A DNA stretch of 64,000 nt from Agelaius tricolor (Eukaryota > Chordata > Aves > Passeriformes > Icteridae): positions 5,580,001-5,644,000 of the forward strand of contig JALJCS010000037.1 in assembly GCA_023055355.1 (NCBI GenBank), in the 5' to 3' direction. The position numbers were made by a program, and so were the translations under genes. Each line of letters starts with the position of its first letter. The stretch's first letter is position 1. Positions 20,440 through 33,783 of this stretch are shown here, piece by piece. The notes under the pieces were generated by a model, which worked only from the letters and a program-made list of their open reading frames with translations, was not told the DNA's origin and ran no database searches.

Positions 20440-23400
20440 ACACAACCATCAAGAAATGTTTTGCTGTCTGAAGAGAACATAGTTTATCTGGTAAGCTTTG
20501 CAAGTATTTGTGTCATCACAAGCATGCATGTCCAATGCATTAGATGGGTATATAATAAGAAACCTGTGCAAATCAACAGAATGATTCTCAGGGTAGGATA
20601 TTGGCATGTTTCATCCTTCTTCCCGACTTCTTCCAATGAATGACTTTTACAAAGTAATGATTGGAATTGTTACTCTTTTGACGGTTCTTGTTGTATTACT
20701 GACATTTTTGGCATAGGAACGCCAAATAGGTTAATTCACCTAGTTTTTCAGATAAAGACCAAGATTGAGTGTTGCTTAAGCTGGAGGCAGAAATATTTAA
20801 ATCTTCCAGCCTCCTTCTTAGTACCTAATTTCTCTTACAATATCAGTGCACAATCTTGTCCCTTAAGGTCCAGCTAGCTCAGTTTATACCAACAGGGTGA
20901 CTTTAGTAGGGCTCACGTGATGCTGCACACAGAAGCCCTCAGGGTGCACCTCTAGCAGACAGTAATTCATGCAGTTGGACCATCCCAGTGCTGACTTTGG
21001 ATCACCAGAAGAGTAGAACTAGAGAGATTTGATGGAGAGCTCTCTGGAGGAAGTGGCCTGAAGAAGACAGCAGAAATCCCATCTGTGTGTTTGTACAAAT
21101 AACGTGAATACCATTTACAGGAAAAGATCTTCAAATCCATCTAGCTTTTTCTGCAGATTATTTGTCAACTATCTGCATTACATGGACAGTTCCACTGAGC
21201 ATCTGAAATACAGCTGCGTTTAAGTGGATTGATTCAGGGTTGGAAAGCAGTGAAATAAAGCTTTTCAGGAATAGCTGACATCCAAGTCCCGCAGAAATTT
21301 ACCTATTTTTAATGTCCAGATGCTTTTTAAAATAATGGGTGACCATTTAGCTACCTAATAGCTTTAATCAGAAATACAAAGAAAATTTTAAACTCCCATC
21401 TTTTATAGCTTGAATATTTTTCTTTGTTTCTTTCCTGGTTTCCAATTCAGGTCTACAAATCATATGATTAGGTAATGAGAACTCATGCTGTATAAAAATA
21501 TTTCCTGCTATACTTCCAAGTCAAGGCCATGTTTTTCCCGGAACTGTTTAAAAAAATAAAATTCTATCTGGATTCTCTCTAGCCCACACTCATCATTATA
21601 CAAAATCATTTAAATATTATATTTTGACTTTACATGGTGCAATTATATTCAGAAATCCAAGGCTCTATTGTTAGATTGTTTGTATGGTTTTCTGGCAATT
21701 CTAACTTCCCACAACCACTCTTGGCAGCTATATATTTTTGCAGCAAGGCATCACAGGGGTCTGTGAGAAGTTTTAATGTGAAGCAGAGCTAACATTAAAA
21801 TACACGTGACATACTCAAAATATTTCACTTCAGAAAGTTACAGTTTGCTTAGATGGAATGAAATATGAAATAAATGAACCTCACACAACCTTTCTAAATC
21901 TTGGAAATCTATTACCTGAACTTTGAGTCAGTTTGCAGGACAGGACTCTGTAGAAATGCAAATGTGAAGTCCAAGGAATAGAGCAGAAGGTGTATTGGGC
22001 AGGGGTACAGAAGATTGCTCTGAAGGGTGATGTAAGCAAGATTGCATCCTATAAAGATAGCAGCTGCTTCTGCTGGTGCCAACATAGAGAATTTGCGCCA
22101 CCAGCCTAGTTTTCTGGGGACATTTGACCTGTACACTCTTGAGGGCTTGTAGATGTGAATGAATCTGTCCTTTGATCTGTTTTTTTCTTTTCAAAGTCTA
22201 TGACCTGACTTGCTATTGTGTACTGTACTGTATCGTTTTATGAACAGACATGTTTCTTCTGTTTGAAAGCTGTAGTTGAAAGTGAGCTTGCAATCATGAG
22301 TTGGCTGTCAAAAGAATTAATTTTCTGCTTTAAGCAAAATATCAATAGAAACAGTCCATCCACTCCTATGATACAGATTCCTTTTGAATTTACAGGGTAA
22401 TTTGCATCAGTGAGTATAATGCATGTGCAATAAATACACCTTGCTTGGTTTCTAATGATGATAATAGTCCTCTTTGTATTACTCTAAGGATTGAACTCAC
22501 CATCATTATTTTCCTGTTCTCATTGAAGTGTAAAGGAAAAATAGTTTTGCATTAACCAAGGAGTAAAATGCATGGATTTAGCATCATTCTTGCAAGTAGT
22601 CCTCGATTCTGAAAATACCTCTCAGAAGCTGCATCAAATGGGAAAGCTAGACAGATGGCAGAATGCAGAACCTGCCATTTAGGATCAGGTACAAAATAAC
22701 ACCCAAGAAATTCTTCATGGATGCTGCATAAGTACAAAGACGCCGTTATTTAAAAGAGAAAAATAGTCAATGTGAAATGTGTTTGATGAATAAAAAGCTA
22801 TGCTAATCAAGAGACTACAGTGCCAAGTGTGCTACAAGGCTTTTTTGTAATTCACATCATTCCCAGCATGAAAAAATACTATTTTTATTGTAGATTGCTT
22901 AAGAGTGCACAACAGTTTGGAAAAAAGTGCTTTGCTTTTTCTATTCATAGGAACTGTGTATCATGGTAAGAGATCCTGTAGACAGGTTTTGGAAAACAAT
23001 GTTATTTTGAAGATTCATTCCATTCAGAAATACTTCACATGAAAAAATTTGATCTGCTCTCCATCCTGAAGACTCTTAAAGGAAAATGTCTTTGTTGCAT
23101 TCTCTTCACACTAGTTCAGGAGCTCAGTCTTACCTGCATTCTAATGCTTTTTTATGTTCCTGATGGCATGGCTTAGACATCCTTGTCTCCATTACCATCA
23201 TGATTTCCAGATCAAGTGATGAGAATTTGTCTTCAGGATTGGTGAAGTTAAGTGTCATAACATTTTTGTCAAGTCAGTTTGAAGGGGTTTTTTTTGCCAA
23301 AGGAATCTCTTCCTTCCTAATGAAAACCATTGGCAATAGCAAACCTACTCAGTTTTTCAGTCAATAAGTCAAATAATACATCTCCACTGTACAAGGTCCT

Positions 23401-26400
23401 CCCTTTGTTTTTTTTTTCACCAGAAGAAAACTGCTGTTTTCTTCTTCTTCTATCACCTTAGACTTACTTTCTTCCAAAATCTTTTTAAACCTTTAGATTT
23501 CTCTTTATAGCTAATTACTTTCACAGTGGGCTATAGCATATGTATTTGAAAAGACCATTTGTACATATCCAAATGGCTTACTTCTATTCTATTAAGAAAT
23601 GGCTGCACTTCTATTAAGGAAACATAAAGGTGCAGTAATATTTTTTCTTATAGAAAATTTAAAAAACGCCAACTATTAAAAATGATACCAGCAAATGATG
23701 TCTGTAAGACTGAGGCAGGAGGCTTTTTCCAGAACAATGTGCAGTTCTTCCCAATTCTATTTTTCCCTCCGATTACTTTGTACAAAAATCGTTTTACACA
23801 GTCTTCTAATAGTGGCATGTTACTAGTGGGGTAGAGTATTGCCCTGCCAGCATTGGAATTGACTCGACTGTAGTTGTGTTCAAATCTGCTGATGAGACAA
23901 GGTTTTTTTGCTGAACGCACTTCAGCAAGCAAGAGAGCTTCTTAGTCTTAAGACGCTATGAGTCCCAGAAGAAGATGAATGAGGTGATGACATGCCTTGT
24001 GTTCTGAAGAGAGATCAAAACTTATTTCTGGGGTCACCCCCCCTCTTGGTACAGAAAGCGCACAGAGGGCTTTGAAGCAGCACTTTCACCCTCTTTGCAT
24101 TCACTAGTAAATCGGAGACAGAGCTTGCCCCAAGGTTTGGGCAAAAATACTCTTTTGATGCAACTCTTCACCAGACAAAATCTCTGGGAAAATTTGCAGT
24201 GGCAGAAAGCAAGCCCTTCCTGGGAAATCTACTGAAACGGTTCAGAAGTTACTCCCATTCCCTGTTGCTAACCTCTGCTGTCTAGCTGTCCGATATGTTT
24301 GGGACCATGTTGAAATCATTCTAAACAATGTACTGACGCTGCACTGTTGAGTAAACATAGGTCTTTTCCATAGGTGTCAGGGAAAAATATTTCTGTTGGT
24401 AAAAATGATAGAAAACAATACCAGCATGGCAGAAAAACAATTACATCAATAGAATGAAGATGCCCAGAATTCTCCTTTTGAAGTTACACACAGTCAATAT
24501 TTTCTCAAGAAGGTTGTGAAACTTAATAAGGAGTACAGTCCACGTGACTGGTGCACAAGTTCATGTCTCCACCTTACAAAATACATATTATTAAAAGAAA
24601 AATGTTCTGCCTTGTAGAAAAGTAACCCATTAGGAATTTGATCAAAGATAGGATTAGATCAAGTATTCCTACAAGACAGTAGTAGTACTAGGAAAAGCCT
24701 TTTGGCGTCTATTTAACTACAGGAAACTTGAGAAAGCAGAAGAGTGTCCTTCCCTGCTGCAAGCTGTACTTCCTATTAGCTAGTGCTGCTTCAACATTGT
24801 CTAAAGAAAACTTGCCAAAATAAGACTATTGTATACACGCAACTGTAACTATCCATTCCGCTCCAGCTAATTTTAACTAGCAAGTATGAGTCACACACTC
24901 TAATGCAATATTCTAATGCATAGATAGAGTATACCTTCACTAATAAATGGGGACTCTGGAAAAAGGACCAAATGCAGATGAATTTCAGGGAAGGAAATTA
25001 TTGGAGTGCTAACTGCAGTCCCTCGACTTCACAAGAAATGATGCCTGGTAATCCCAACCAGAAACATATAGAAATCCATTTTCAAATGGGTTGCATCTAT
25101 GGTCCTCTGTTCTTCCTATATGAAGAAACTGTGGTTTGAATCAATCTTCAAAATAGTATGCCTAAAGACCTTAGAAGCCTCCAATTCTTTTCTTTTTTTT
25201 TTTTTTTTCCAGAAGCAACTGTCTCAAAACCTTTTTAAAGCTGACATTTTCCCTTAAGATGCCATATTTTAAAAGAGCACCTTGTCATTTAACAGGGTAT
25301 TCCAAACATCATTTACAAGTTTAGACTGAAAGTAACACTTTTCCTAGTAATCTTTCCTTTTTTGCAGCTCAGTGCTAACATAGGCAGCAAAGAAGAGAAC
25401 AGACCACAGCTCTTTCTGGAGCATCTTGAACAAATTCCCTTGCTTATGTTCTAATCATTCACTTCACCAAAAGACCTAATGATGAAGAAAAGGTTGTGAA
25501 AGCATTACTAGTAGTGTTACATGGCAATGTACGGGTGTGATTTCTCAACTAGAATTTGTATCACATAGATGATACTTGGCAAACAGCAAATGAAGGGGTT
25601 TTCTTCAGCTCTCAGACGGATGTTACATGTCAGTAATTTAATAAAAAGATAACAAGAACAAGGTTATTTTTTAACATGTGAATTTAATTACACCCCTGCC
25701 ATGGACATCTGAATCTTATGAATAGACAGTGTCTGATCTAGAAAAAAATAAAGAATTATCACAGTTTAAAGAAACATAGGATCATAAACCCTTTGCTGAT
25801 GGAACGTAGCCTATTCATTGGTTGAAATGAAGCAGGTAGACAGGACATATGAAATATTGTTTTGTGGATCAAACATTTATTTTCGAAAGTGATGCTGACA
25901 GATAGTGAACTCACCAACTTAGATACTGCACGGTAGATAAGGGTACATAACTTGCTCCATCAAGTAATCCCTTGGAGCCATCATCCAAGGGGATTTTCCC
26001 CTGCATCTGTGAAAATATGCCTACCTTTTTCACAATACTTCTGCAGCAGCATTGTTAGGCCTGATCAGCTGCTATGGAGAGTGAATTATCGGCAGCAAAG
26101 TGACTGGCCAGGGCAATTTGCTTCAATGGATTTTGATCTCCCGGATATTTTGCAGACCTGCTTCAGCCCTGCTTGTCAAACACAGCCTTTAAAGGGTGCC
26201 AAACAATTGTTAGTCTGTACTGGGCCATATGCTCTTTATTCTCTCCCTCAACTTCTCCATCGCCTCTCATCTGTTTCACATGAGCTATGTTCAAGGTCCA
26301 CTGGCTACTTTTCACAGAATCTTCAGGCCTGATGCAGTAAGAATGATGACTAGAACACAGCTGGGATCAATTTTCCAGTTTGCATAAAATGCATTCTGCA

Positions 26401-26780
26401 CACAAATCCAATGAGAAGGTGTTCCTCCTATGCCCAGAAAAACCTTCACTAGTACCAGTGTTCTACGTAAACTGCAACTTAGTCTGAAAGAAAAGCTTTT
26501 TTCTGAGAGTGTCTAAGAGCTTTGTACGAAGCACAGATATTTGATATATGCAATTTTGAATACCAGAGGAAAAAGAAAACGGCACAAAGCTTTTAATGGT
26601 ACTGGTTTTAATTTTAAATTCCATGCACCTTTTCAAAAAGTGTCAGCTCAAATGCCCATCAACATATTTTAGTCATCTGTAAGTCAGTATTCATATAAAA
26701 TGTGATTCAAATCAAAAGAATTTCAAACCTTTCCTCAAAGTTTATATGCCTAGATTTAATACTTCTGACACATATTAGAT
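20440..26780. other. Long non-coding stretch, nothing recognised
   Basis: More than 6 kb of AT-rich sequence. I see no splice-flanked exon, LTR or tandem repeat. The longest open frame (25952-26332, + strand, 126 codons) has no recognisable domain and I do not call it a gene. T-rich runs lie at 23409-23418 and 25193-25208. Confidence 0.5.
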
Positions 26781-26915
26781 GAAAGGAAGACTTTTTTTAC
26801 TGTGGGGGTGCTGGAACACTGGAACAGGTTGCCCAGAGAAGTTGTGGGTGTCCCATCCCTGAAAGTATTCAAGGTCAGGTTGGATGGGGCTTTGAGCAGC
26901 AACACAGGAGACTCT
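26781..26915 (+). mobile_element. CR1 LINE 3' fragment, sense
   Basis: It carries the CR1 ORF2 3' hallmark 'actggaacaggttgcccaga' followed by 'ggttggatggggctttgagc'. The fragment is truncated on both sides. Confidence 0.8.
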
Positions 26916-28384
26916 TGATGGTAGAGAAACAAAGTTGGAATCTAGAAGAAACTCAGATTGAAGTATAGGAGCAAGTTTTCCCTCAGCTCTTGGGGTAAAA
27001 TCAAAGTGTTACAACATTACCTTGATCTGTGATTTTCACTACTGTAACAGGTTAATGAAAACTATGCAGAAGATAGCAAATTTTAAAAGAGAGAAGAATT
27101 ACAGCATAAAATACATGGGATGGGTTTCTACATGGGACAAAATCTCTGTATTTCAACACTTCCTCATGTTAGGATTTCATGAAGTGCCAAAGAAGGTGTT
27201 CATCATCTGCTATGCTGACCTCTGTGTGGGCCTAGGTGTGTGTGGAAGGGGGGCATGTGAAGGGGAGTGTGTATCTTTGCTTAACACTTGTTGTGGCAGA
27301 TTCATGCCTCAGCTCCATCATTTCTTTTAGAAACTTCACAGAGAGTGGATATGAAGTTTAATATCAACAAGAGATCAATTCCCAAATCATCCATTTTACC
27401 CTACCTTATAAATCATATGCTTTGTTGCATATTTTATCAAATAGACTTTCAAGCCACATGGAGAAATGAGAATGTGGAGAATCCCTCCAATGTCTTGCAA
27501 CTTTTATGCAAATAGAGTTTCAAGAAAGGAAAATTCTTTTAAAATACATCTGGGACAGGCATGATGGTGGTGTCAAGCTGTTGGGGTTTTTGTTGCTGGG
27601 AGAAGTTGTACAAAAGGATTGGTTTTTACATTGACTAGTTACTGAATCAAGTGCATGAATACATTGGAAATTCAACTGGGGGTTCCTTTTTCTACCAGAT
27701 TACTTCTAGAACGAGCTTGCAGACTGAAGCTGACTCTTTTGCTCTCTTCTTGTTTCTTACCTATTTTCTTGGCTTCTTTACCACTATCTACACAATTTTG
27801 GAACTTTTTTCCCAACTAAAATTGTTTCATAGTCTGATAATTAGGATACATTTTTTACAAGGAATTTTTAAAAATCTTTGCTTGAGTTAAGAAGGTTAAG
27901 GACTAAGGTCTTTTTCTTACCTCATCAATATTGCGATGGAATTGATAAATAAAGACTAACTCTTTCTTTTTATTTTCAACCCAAGTAGATAGTTCCCATA
28001 CATTAATACATTTTGTGGACCAATATTTGCCATTCTGATGTAAGTTGTCCCTTCTTAACAATATACATTCTGTGACTATGTTGACAACACTCTTGGTGAA
28101 GATCCTAATTGGTCTTAAACACACATAGGGAGAAATTTGCTCAGCCAGTGTCAGTCTTAAGCATGCCTATCAGAAGATCTTTCTATAGCTGGGGAATTTT
28201 CCCGTGAAAGGGATTCAGTTATGGAAGAGACACTTATCCCAGAGTTTTGCATTCTTCTTGAGCACTACTTAAGGAACTTAGATCCCATGTCCATTTGGAT
28301 CTCTCTCTGCACAGATCTTTGTCATGCCAGTGCTTGAAATGCATCTCTAAGAGAATTCACTAGCACAGAATGAACGAGAGTGGA
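26916..28384. other. Non-coding, nothing recognised
   Basis: No motif-bearing open frame. G-rich text at 27223-27270 is short and unstructured. Confidence 0.45.
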
Positions 28385-29105
28385 AGGCGTCAGTGGGGCT
28401 CACCAGGTCCAACCCCCCTGCTTAAACCAGGATACCTAGAGCCTCTTGCCCAGGATTATATCTGGGTGTACTTTTAATGTCTTCAAAGATCCAGGCTCCA
28501 CCATCTTTCTGGGCAGTCTGTGCCGTGGTTCAGTCGCCCTCACAGTAAAAAATCATTTGGTGATGTGCAGAGGCAATCTCCTGTATTTCAGTGTGTGCCT
28601 ACTGCCTCTTGTCTTTTCACTGAGCATCCTTGAAAAGACACTGGTTCCCTCCTCTTTGCACACTTCTGGGATGTATGTGTGCTGCCACGTAGATAAATGT
28701 CCAAAACCTTCCTGAAGCCCAGGCAGACAATATTCCCTTCATCTACCGGGCAAGTTGATTCATCAGAGGAGTTTAAAAAGTTGTTCAGCATCAAGTTCCC
28801 CTGGTAAATCCATGCTGACTATGTTATTTTGTCCTCCTTCATGTGCCTGGCAATGCTTTCCAGCAATAGCTGCTCCATCAACTTCCTGGGGATAAAAATG
28901 ACGCTGGCTGGCTGGCTTGTACTTTTCCAAGTCCTCCTAGTTGCCTTTTTCCAAGATGGGTGACATTTGCTTTCATCCAGTCTTTGGGCACTTTCCTCAG
29001 TCACTATGATCCATCAAAAATCATTAGGAGTGGCCTCAGAATAACATCTGCTAACACCCTTGAGACCTGTGGCTGCATCTCAACAGGGCCTGTGGACTTC
29101 ATGGA
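28385..29105 (-). mobile_element. CR1 LINE fragment, antisense, older copy
   Basis: About 720 bp of CR1 ORF2 3' region read on the minus strand. Plus-strand landmarks include 'caccaggtccaacccccctg', 'aaatccatgctgactatg' and 'caacttcctggggataaaaa'. Stops and indels occur throughout. Confidence 0.72.
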
Positions 29106-30710
29106 ATACATACCAATTCAGTGACTATGCCCATAAAAGTTTGCAAGGGATAACAGAACATATTAACAGCTACCTGAAGAGTGAGTGAAAAACTATGGAA
29201 GCAATCCAAAAGGACAAAGACTTGAGTTCCCTTTTCAGACAAAGCATCCTATCGTGGAGCTGAGCAGCTTTAGATCTAGGGAAGCTTCCCCTCTGAAAGG
29301 ATGCAGAAGACATTCTTTTACCCGTATCCACTAATAAAATGTATTGACCATTCACTTGCAATACAAAAAAACTAAATTCTTTCCAAAATTGTTGCCGCCT
29401 AACTAGACAATCATGTACTGGCTGCGTATTCCCCTAACAGATGACAGCACCTGCTTGATGCCTCTTATGCCTACAAACTATTTGAATTAGGTCATTTGAG
29501 TGGGGATTACTGGTCTGGGAACTTTCTTTCTGATGAATTTGGAATATTTACTGAAGCAAGGACCTGAAGATGAAAACTTCATTTCCCATCAGTGCACTTT
29601 AACATCCACGGCTGTAATGCCATCGTTTCTCACCAACTGAGTCAAGAATTTATGACTACAAAGTGAATCAGCTCCAAAAGGAAAGATAAAGGCTGGAAAA
29701 CATTCTCTCTTGGTAAAGCAAATGAAGTGACTAAATTCTAATCACTCGCTGGCCTAAAGCTTCAAGGAGGGGGAGGTGGACCAGGTTTCCTTCCACTGCC
29801 GTTCTCTTTGTCACCTCAGTGTTTTATAGGGGTATGCAGACATTCAGAAAGAGAGCTTTGCTGAATTCATAAAATTCAGTCTTAAAAAATAACTTGAGAG
29901 CAGCTGAAATGAAAAGAACAAATAAAATGCAATTAATTCCACGGAAGCTTGAAATGATTATTTCTTCATTTTGCATTTGAGGATGTATATTGTGTGAGTT
30001 TGTCTTGTATTGTTCTACAGGTTTTCTAACTGGCACACCTTTCTTTATGAATGGACTGTCCTTTCCTAAATACTCTCATATGGAGGAACATGCTTCTGAT
30101 AAGAAGAGCACTAGGGTGTCTTTACTTGACCTTTTATTTTTACTGATGTTTGCTCCTTGGAAATGAATGGGGTTTTCCAATTGAAATGTCTTACTATTGG
30201 TCCCACAGGATAAGCCACAGACTCTTCTGCTCAGAGCTGTCACTAGTCAGCTATTCTCCTATCTACCTTGAAGTAGTTGAATGTTCTGATCTCAAAGTAG
30301 CACCTTCTATGTAGCCATGCTCTTAGCTGCCAGTGTCATCTTGAATCCAAACACCCTCCCGCAAGGGACCGCTGGTTCTGTAGTCAACTAAGGGGAAAAA
30401 AACGGCCCATCCATGCTTCCTGATTTAAAATATAAAGGTATATAAAGGTATGGTGTCCCTAAACGATTCTCTGCAGTTGAACACTACTTATCTTTGCCGT
30501 GTTTCTTCAACTCACTTGCAAGTCATTCATGCGCTACCTTATTGTGAGAATTGCTTGGTTTGAAGATGATTTAAAAGGGTATGAGAATACTTTTGTGCCT
30601 CTGCTATAGGGATGCTTTTCAAATCCACACAAACTTCCTGCAAATGCAAAAGCATTCATCCTGTATTGTCCTAGGCTACAATATAAAAATGTTTTCTGCT
30701 CCCAACCTCA
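29106..30710. other. Non-coding, nothing recognised
   Basis: No supported gene or repeat. A short direct repeat of 'tataaaggta' occurs near 30432. Confidence 0.45.
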
Positions 30711-30714
30711 AGAG

Positions 30715-31233
30715 CTGCTGAAACCGGGAGGGGCATCGTTTTTTTCCTTATCTCCTTATCTCTTAACGGGGCCATCCATGTCTTGCCACATGATTCAGAG
30801 ATGACTCCCTCCAGGAGCCATTTCTGTTTAAAGGCTAATCAAGGAACCACCGCATGACTCAGAACAATTTGAGCCCATTGCAAGATGCTCTGCCCAGGGG
30901 GCAGGAGCTAAGCATCCCCAGCTGGATATAATCTGAGTTTTGGGACACCACAAGCAGTCTTTCCACTGGCTTCCTAGAGGAACGGCCACCCTCACCCACT
31001 GGTCTTCAGAGGACAAGAGCTACCAGATGGTTTCTACAGGATCACCACTTCAACAAGGCCATTTCATCCGGACTGCTGCCACCACCCTAACTAGCAGGGT
31101 GACAGGTTGTATTCTGTCCGTGGTTTTTCTTTTGTATTATTGCATGTATTTGGTTTTTCCCCTTTTCCTAATAAATTGTATTTCTGACTTGGAGTCTTGC
31201 TGCCATGCTGGATTTCTTCAGACCGACTAGCTC
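30715..31233 (+). mobile_element. Probable solo LTR, boundaries uncertain
   Basis: The segment has LTR-like order: a U3-like stretch, a TATA-like 'gatataatctgag' near 30925, an AATAAA within 'cctaataaattg' near 31170, and a plausible 3' end 'ctcctgaca' at 31225-31233. I could not find a convincing target-site duplication or matching 5' inverted end, so the limits are approximate. Confidence 0.4.
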
Positions 31234-32309
31234 CTGACACCAACAGCCAGAGTGGGCTGCCCCCAGAAAGCTGGCGAATCCAGGGTGCAGCTGTAGGGCA
31301 CAGCTGCTCTATGGCACAGGTGGACTGCATTGGGGATAGGACTGCGCCGAGGGCGGGGACAAGGAACAGGGAGAGGTCTTCTGCATGTTTTCCAAAGGAG
31401 TTTCTTCCCTGGAGGGTCAGGGACACAAAGACACTGACCCAAATGCATACATCAACTTAGAAATGGGGAGAGGTCCCAGAGGAGGATACAATCTTGAACA
31501 CACTGGGAGCAACTGGGGGTGGACCACAAGGCGGGGAATACAATGTTTAAACCAATAGGGGACTACAGGGGAGGAGAATAACTTAAACAAACCAATGGGG
31601 TTTTGAAGAGTATAAAATTGATAGGGAAGTTTCTAGAGAAAGGGGCAGGCTTGGGGAGGGATTGACATTCAGTGGGAGGAGGAAAAGGGAAGAAAAGGGC
31701 AGGTCTTTGGGGAGATGGACAACTAGGGCAAAAACTAACAACATGGGGGGGAAAGGAACAATCCCTTAATAATAAAATATGCTCCAACAGCACAAAACAG
31801 GAAGTATTATCAAACTGACTACTCAAACTGCATTACAATCAAAAACACACACTGCAACAGCGACAGCATCTCTTGCTGGTTTTGCTTTCAAACCAGAAGA
31901 GGTGCCAACCAGAAAATTAGCAAACTTAAAAGTTAACTGGCCGCAGTTTTGATTTCCTTCTTAAATATATTACTGCTTGTCTAATTGGCTTAGCAGCATG
32001 TCTGTTCTTAGTGCCAAGCAGGGATTCACTTTGCCAGGCATGGAGGAAGCTTCTAGGAGCTTTTCACAAAAGATTCACTTCTGTGGCTGGCTTCTTCCCT
32101 CCCCACCAAAAACCAAGCCATGCAAAACCAACACCTTAACTAATCCCTAGTACTTAGTACGCATCCAATAATTCCTTTTAAACTATACTTTACATTTTTT
32201 ACCAAATGCCCTGAAAAGAAATGGATCCATAATATTGATCAAAATAGTTCCAGTTCAATAGAAATACTGGGTCATGCAACTCTGGTTTACATCACTATTT
32301 TTTGTACAA
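31234..32309. other. Possible retroviral non-coding remnant, then unassigned sequence
   Basis: 31550-31790 is purine-rich and holds two CCAAT motifs ('accaatagggg', 'accaatgggg'), a TATA-like 'gtataaaattg' near 31610 and an AATAAA near 31770. This would fit a second decayed LTR on the plus strand, but no ends could be fixed. 31860-32309 holds nothing I recognise. Confidence 0.3.
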
Positions 32310-32749
32310 TCAACAGGAGCTTTTTTCGCCTCTAAAGAAATGTTTCCCGATGGTTTGGATCAGAAGATCCAGTATTGCCATCGTGAGATTTTTGTTTTGA
32401 AGGCCATAGGCTGTGCTCAGTGTTTTGGGTATATTCTTTGTTGTGCCTTGCATATATTTTGGATAGAAAGCCAGTAGAGATGATGTCCTTGCTGCAGTAG
32501 CCATGCTAAATAAGGCAGAGCGTCTGGCTGATGTACTGGAGCTGTAGACTATCCACCAGTCGCCCAGGGCGGTGAGGATCTCTAAAGGAATATAATAGTG
32601 GCTATGCTCTGGAAGTTTTACAGAGAGAAAGAGCCTCATAGCTCTAATGATGTGTCTCCTGGAGTTCTGAAGAATATGTTGTAAAGAAGAAGGCTGCTGT
32701 CTTTCGCAACAATCTTCCGTGCATTCAAGAGGATAATTTAACTTCTTGT
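32310..32749 (-). CDS. Candidate terminal coding exon of an unidentified gene
   Basis: Reading leftward, a strong acceptor precedes this stretch: branch-point-like TACTAAT (32767-32773), a pyrimidine-rich run, then CAG ending at 32750. From there the frame (entered after one base of a split codon) is open for about 146 codons to a TGA at 32310-32312. Recognisable text includes 'PSSLQHILQNSRRHIIRAM' and, after a Leu-Pro, 'IPLEILTALGDWW'. The pattern SLQH...R..I...LP...L is faintly like a SOCS box, but the match is weak and I do not name the gene. I see no AATAAA on the minus strand close downstream. It could also be a pseudogene or a chance frame. Confidence 0.42.
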
Positions 32750-32807
32750 CTGAGAATGAAAGAAATATTAGTAGTAATGAGTTCTTTTTTCTCTGTCGGT
32801 GCATCAC

Positions 32808-33778
32808 TGATTGAGTTTGGGTAGGTTACATTTTATTTCTTTTTTTTCTTTAAATATTACATCGTAAGGTGTTCCAAATTCCCAAATTCTGCTTCACTTT
32901 ATTTTGTAGGCCAGACTGGTTCATCTTCTCTCGGCTCTATTATTGCAGACCATATCTGAATGAATTTTTTTTTTTTTCATTTTGAACATTATTAGATGAT
33001 GTATGAACAGAACACTTTATTTATCATTATTTTACCAGTTTGGAAGGAAATAGAGAATTTTTAAGAAAATGACGCAACTCCACTTGTGGTTTTCAATGGA
33101 AGAGAAGAATAACAATGTCCTACATTCGCAGCATTGTTTGCAGTCATATTGCAGCTAGTTTCCAGCAACTTAGGTCAGGTTCTGGAAGCAGGCACCCATG
33201 ATAGTATAGAAGTCTAAGCAGTTTCATTTTGGCGGCTTTTCTTGAGCAATAGCTAATATGTCTCAACGTTGTGCTGAATCTTGTTGTACAGACTCTTCTT
33301 TTGAGGTCTGAACTCCTTGCTGGACTACTGTATCTCAGAATCAGCTACAGTAAACCTGTGTTTCCTTATAGCTTTAAGAATTTGGTTCTAATCTATAAAA
33401 GCAAGAAAAGGTTGCCATATTAATACAAGAGAAAGAAAATGTTAGGAAAGCAGTTAATGGCATGGGGTTTTTTCCTACAAATTGGAGCAGAGATTTAGTT
33501 GTTTGATGGGTTTTTTTTTTGTTTCTCAATGGAATTTTAGAAGTGGTTGGGAAAGAAAGTGTGGATTTTTCAGGTTTGCCTTGAAAGAAGAATAACAGGG
33601 GAAACTGTTGAAAAGAATTAATCCAGAACTCTATGCCTTTCATACAGAGTTTCAGAAGTGAAAAGCAGGAAGAGACAGTCCAGACAAGATGATTGAATAG
33701 AATGAATTCAAAATAGCTTTCTTTTCCCTCTGAATTCCAGCTCTAAACCTTATTAATATTAAGGTATTAATAGGAAAT
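32808..33778. other. Non-coding, nothing recognised
   Basis: AT-rich, with T runs near 32842 and 32970. No gene or repeat family recognised. Confidence 0.45.
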
Positions 33779-33783
33779 ACATC

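Noticed and set aside
20870..20960. tRNA-like A-box text 'tagctcagttta'
   Set aside because: No B box or cloverleaf follows at the right distance.
25952..26332. 126-codon plus-strand frame in an otherwise empty region
   Set aside because: It has no recognisable domain, no convincing acceptor or donor and no supporting neighbour, so it was not called.
30668..30690. 'tgtcctaggctac' as the start of another LTR-A copy
   Set aside because: The sequence that follows does not match LTR-A, and no matching end or 5-bp duplication was found.
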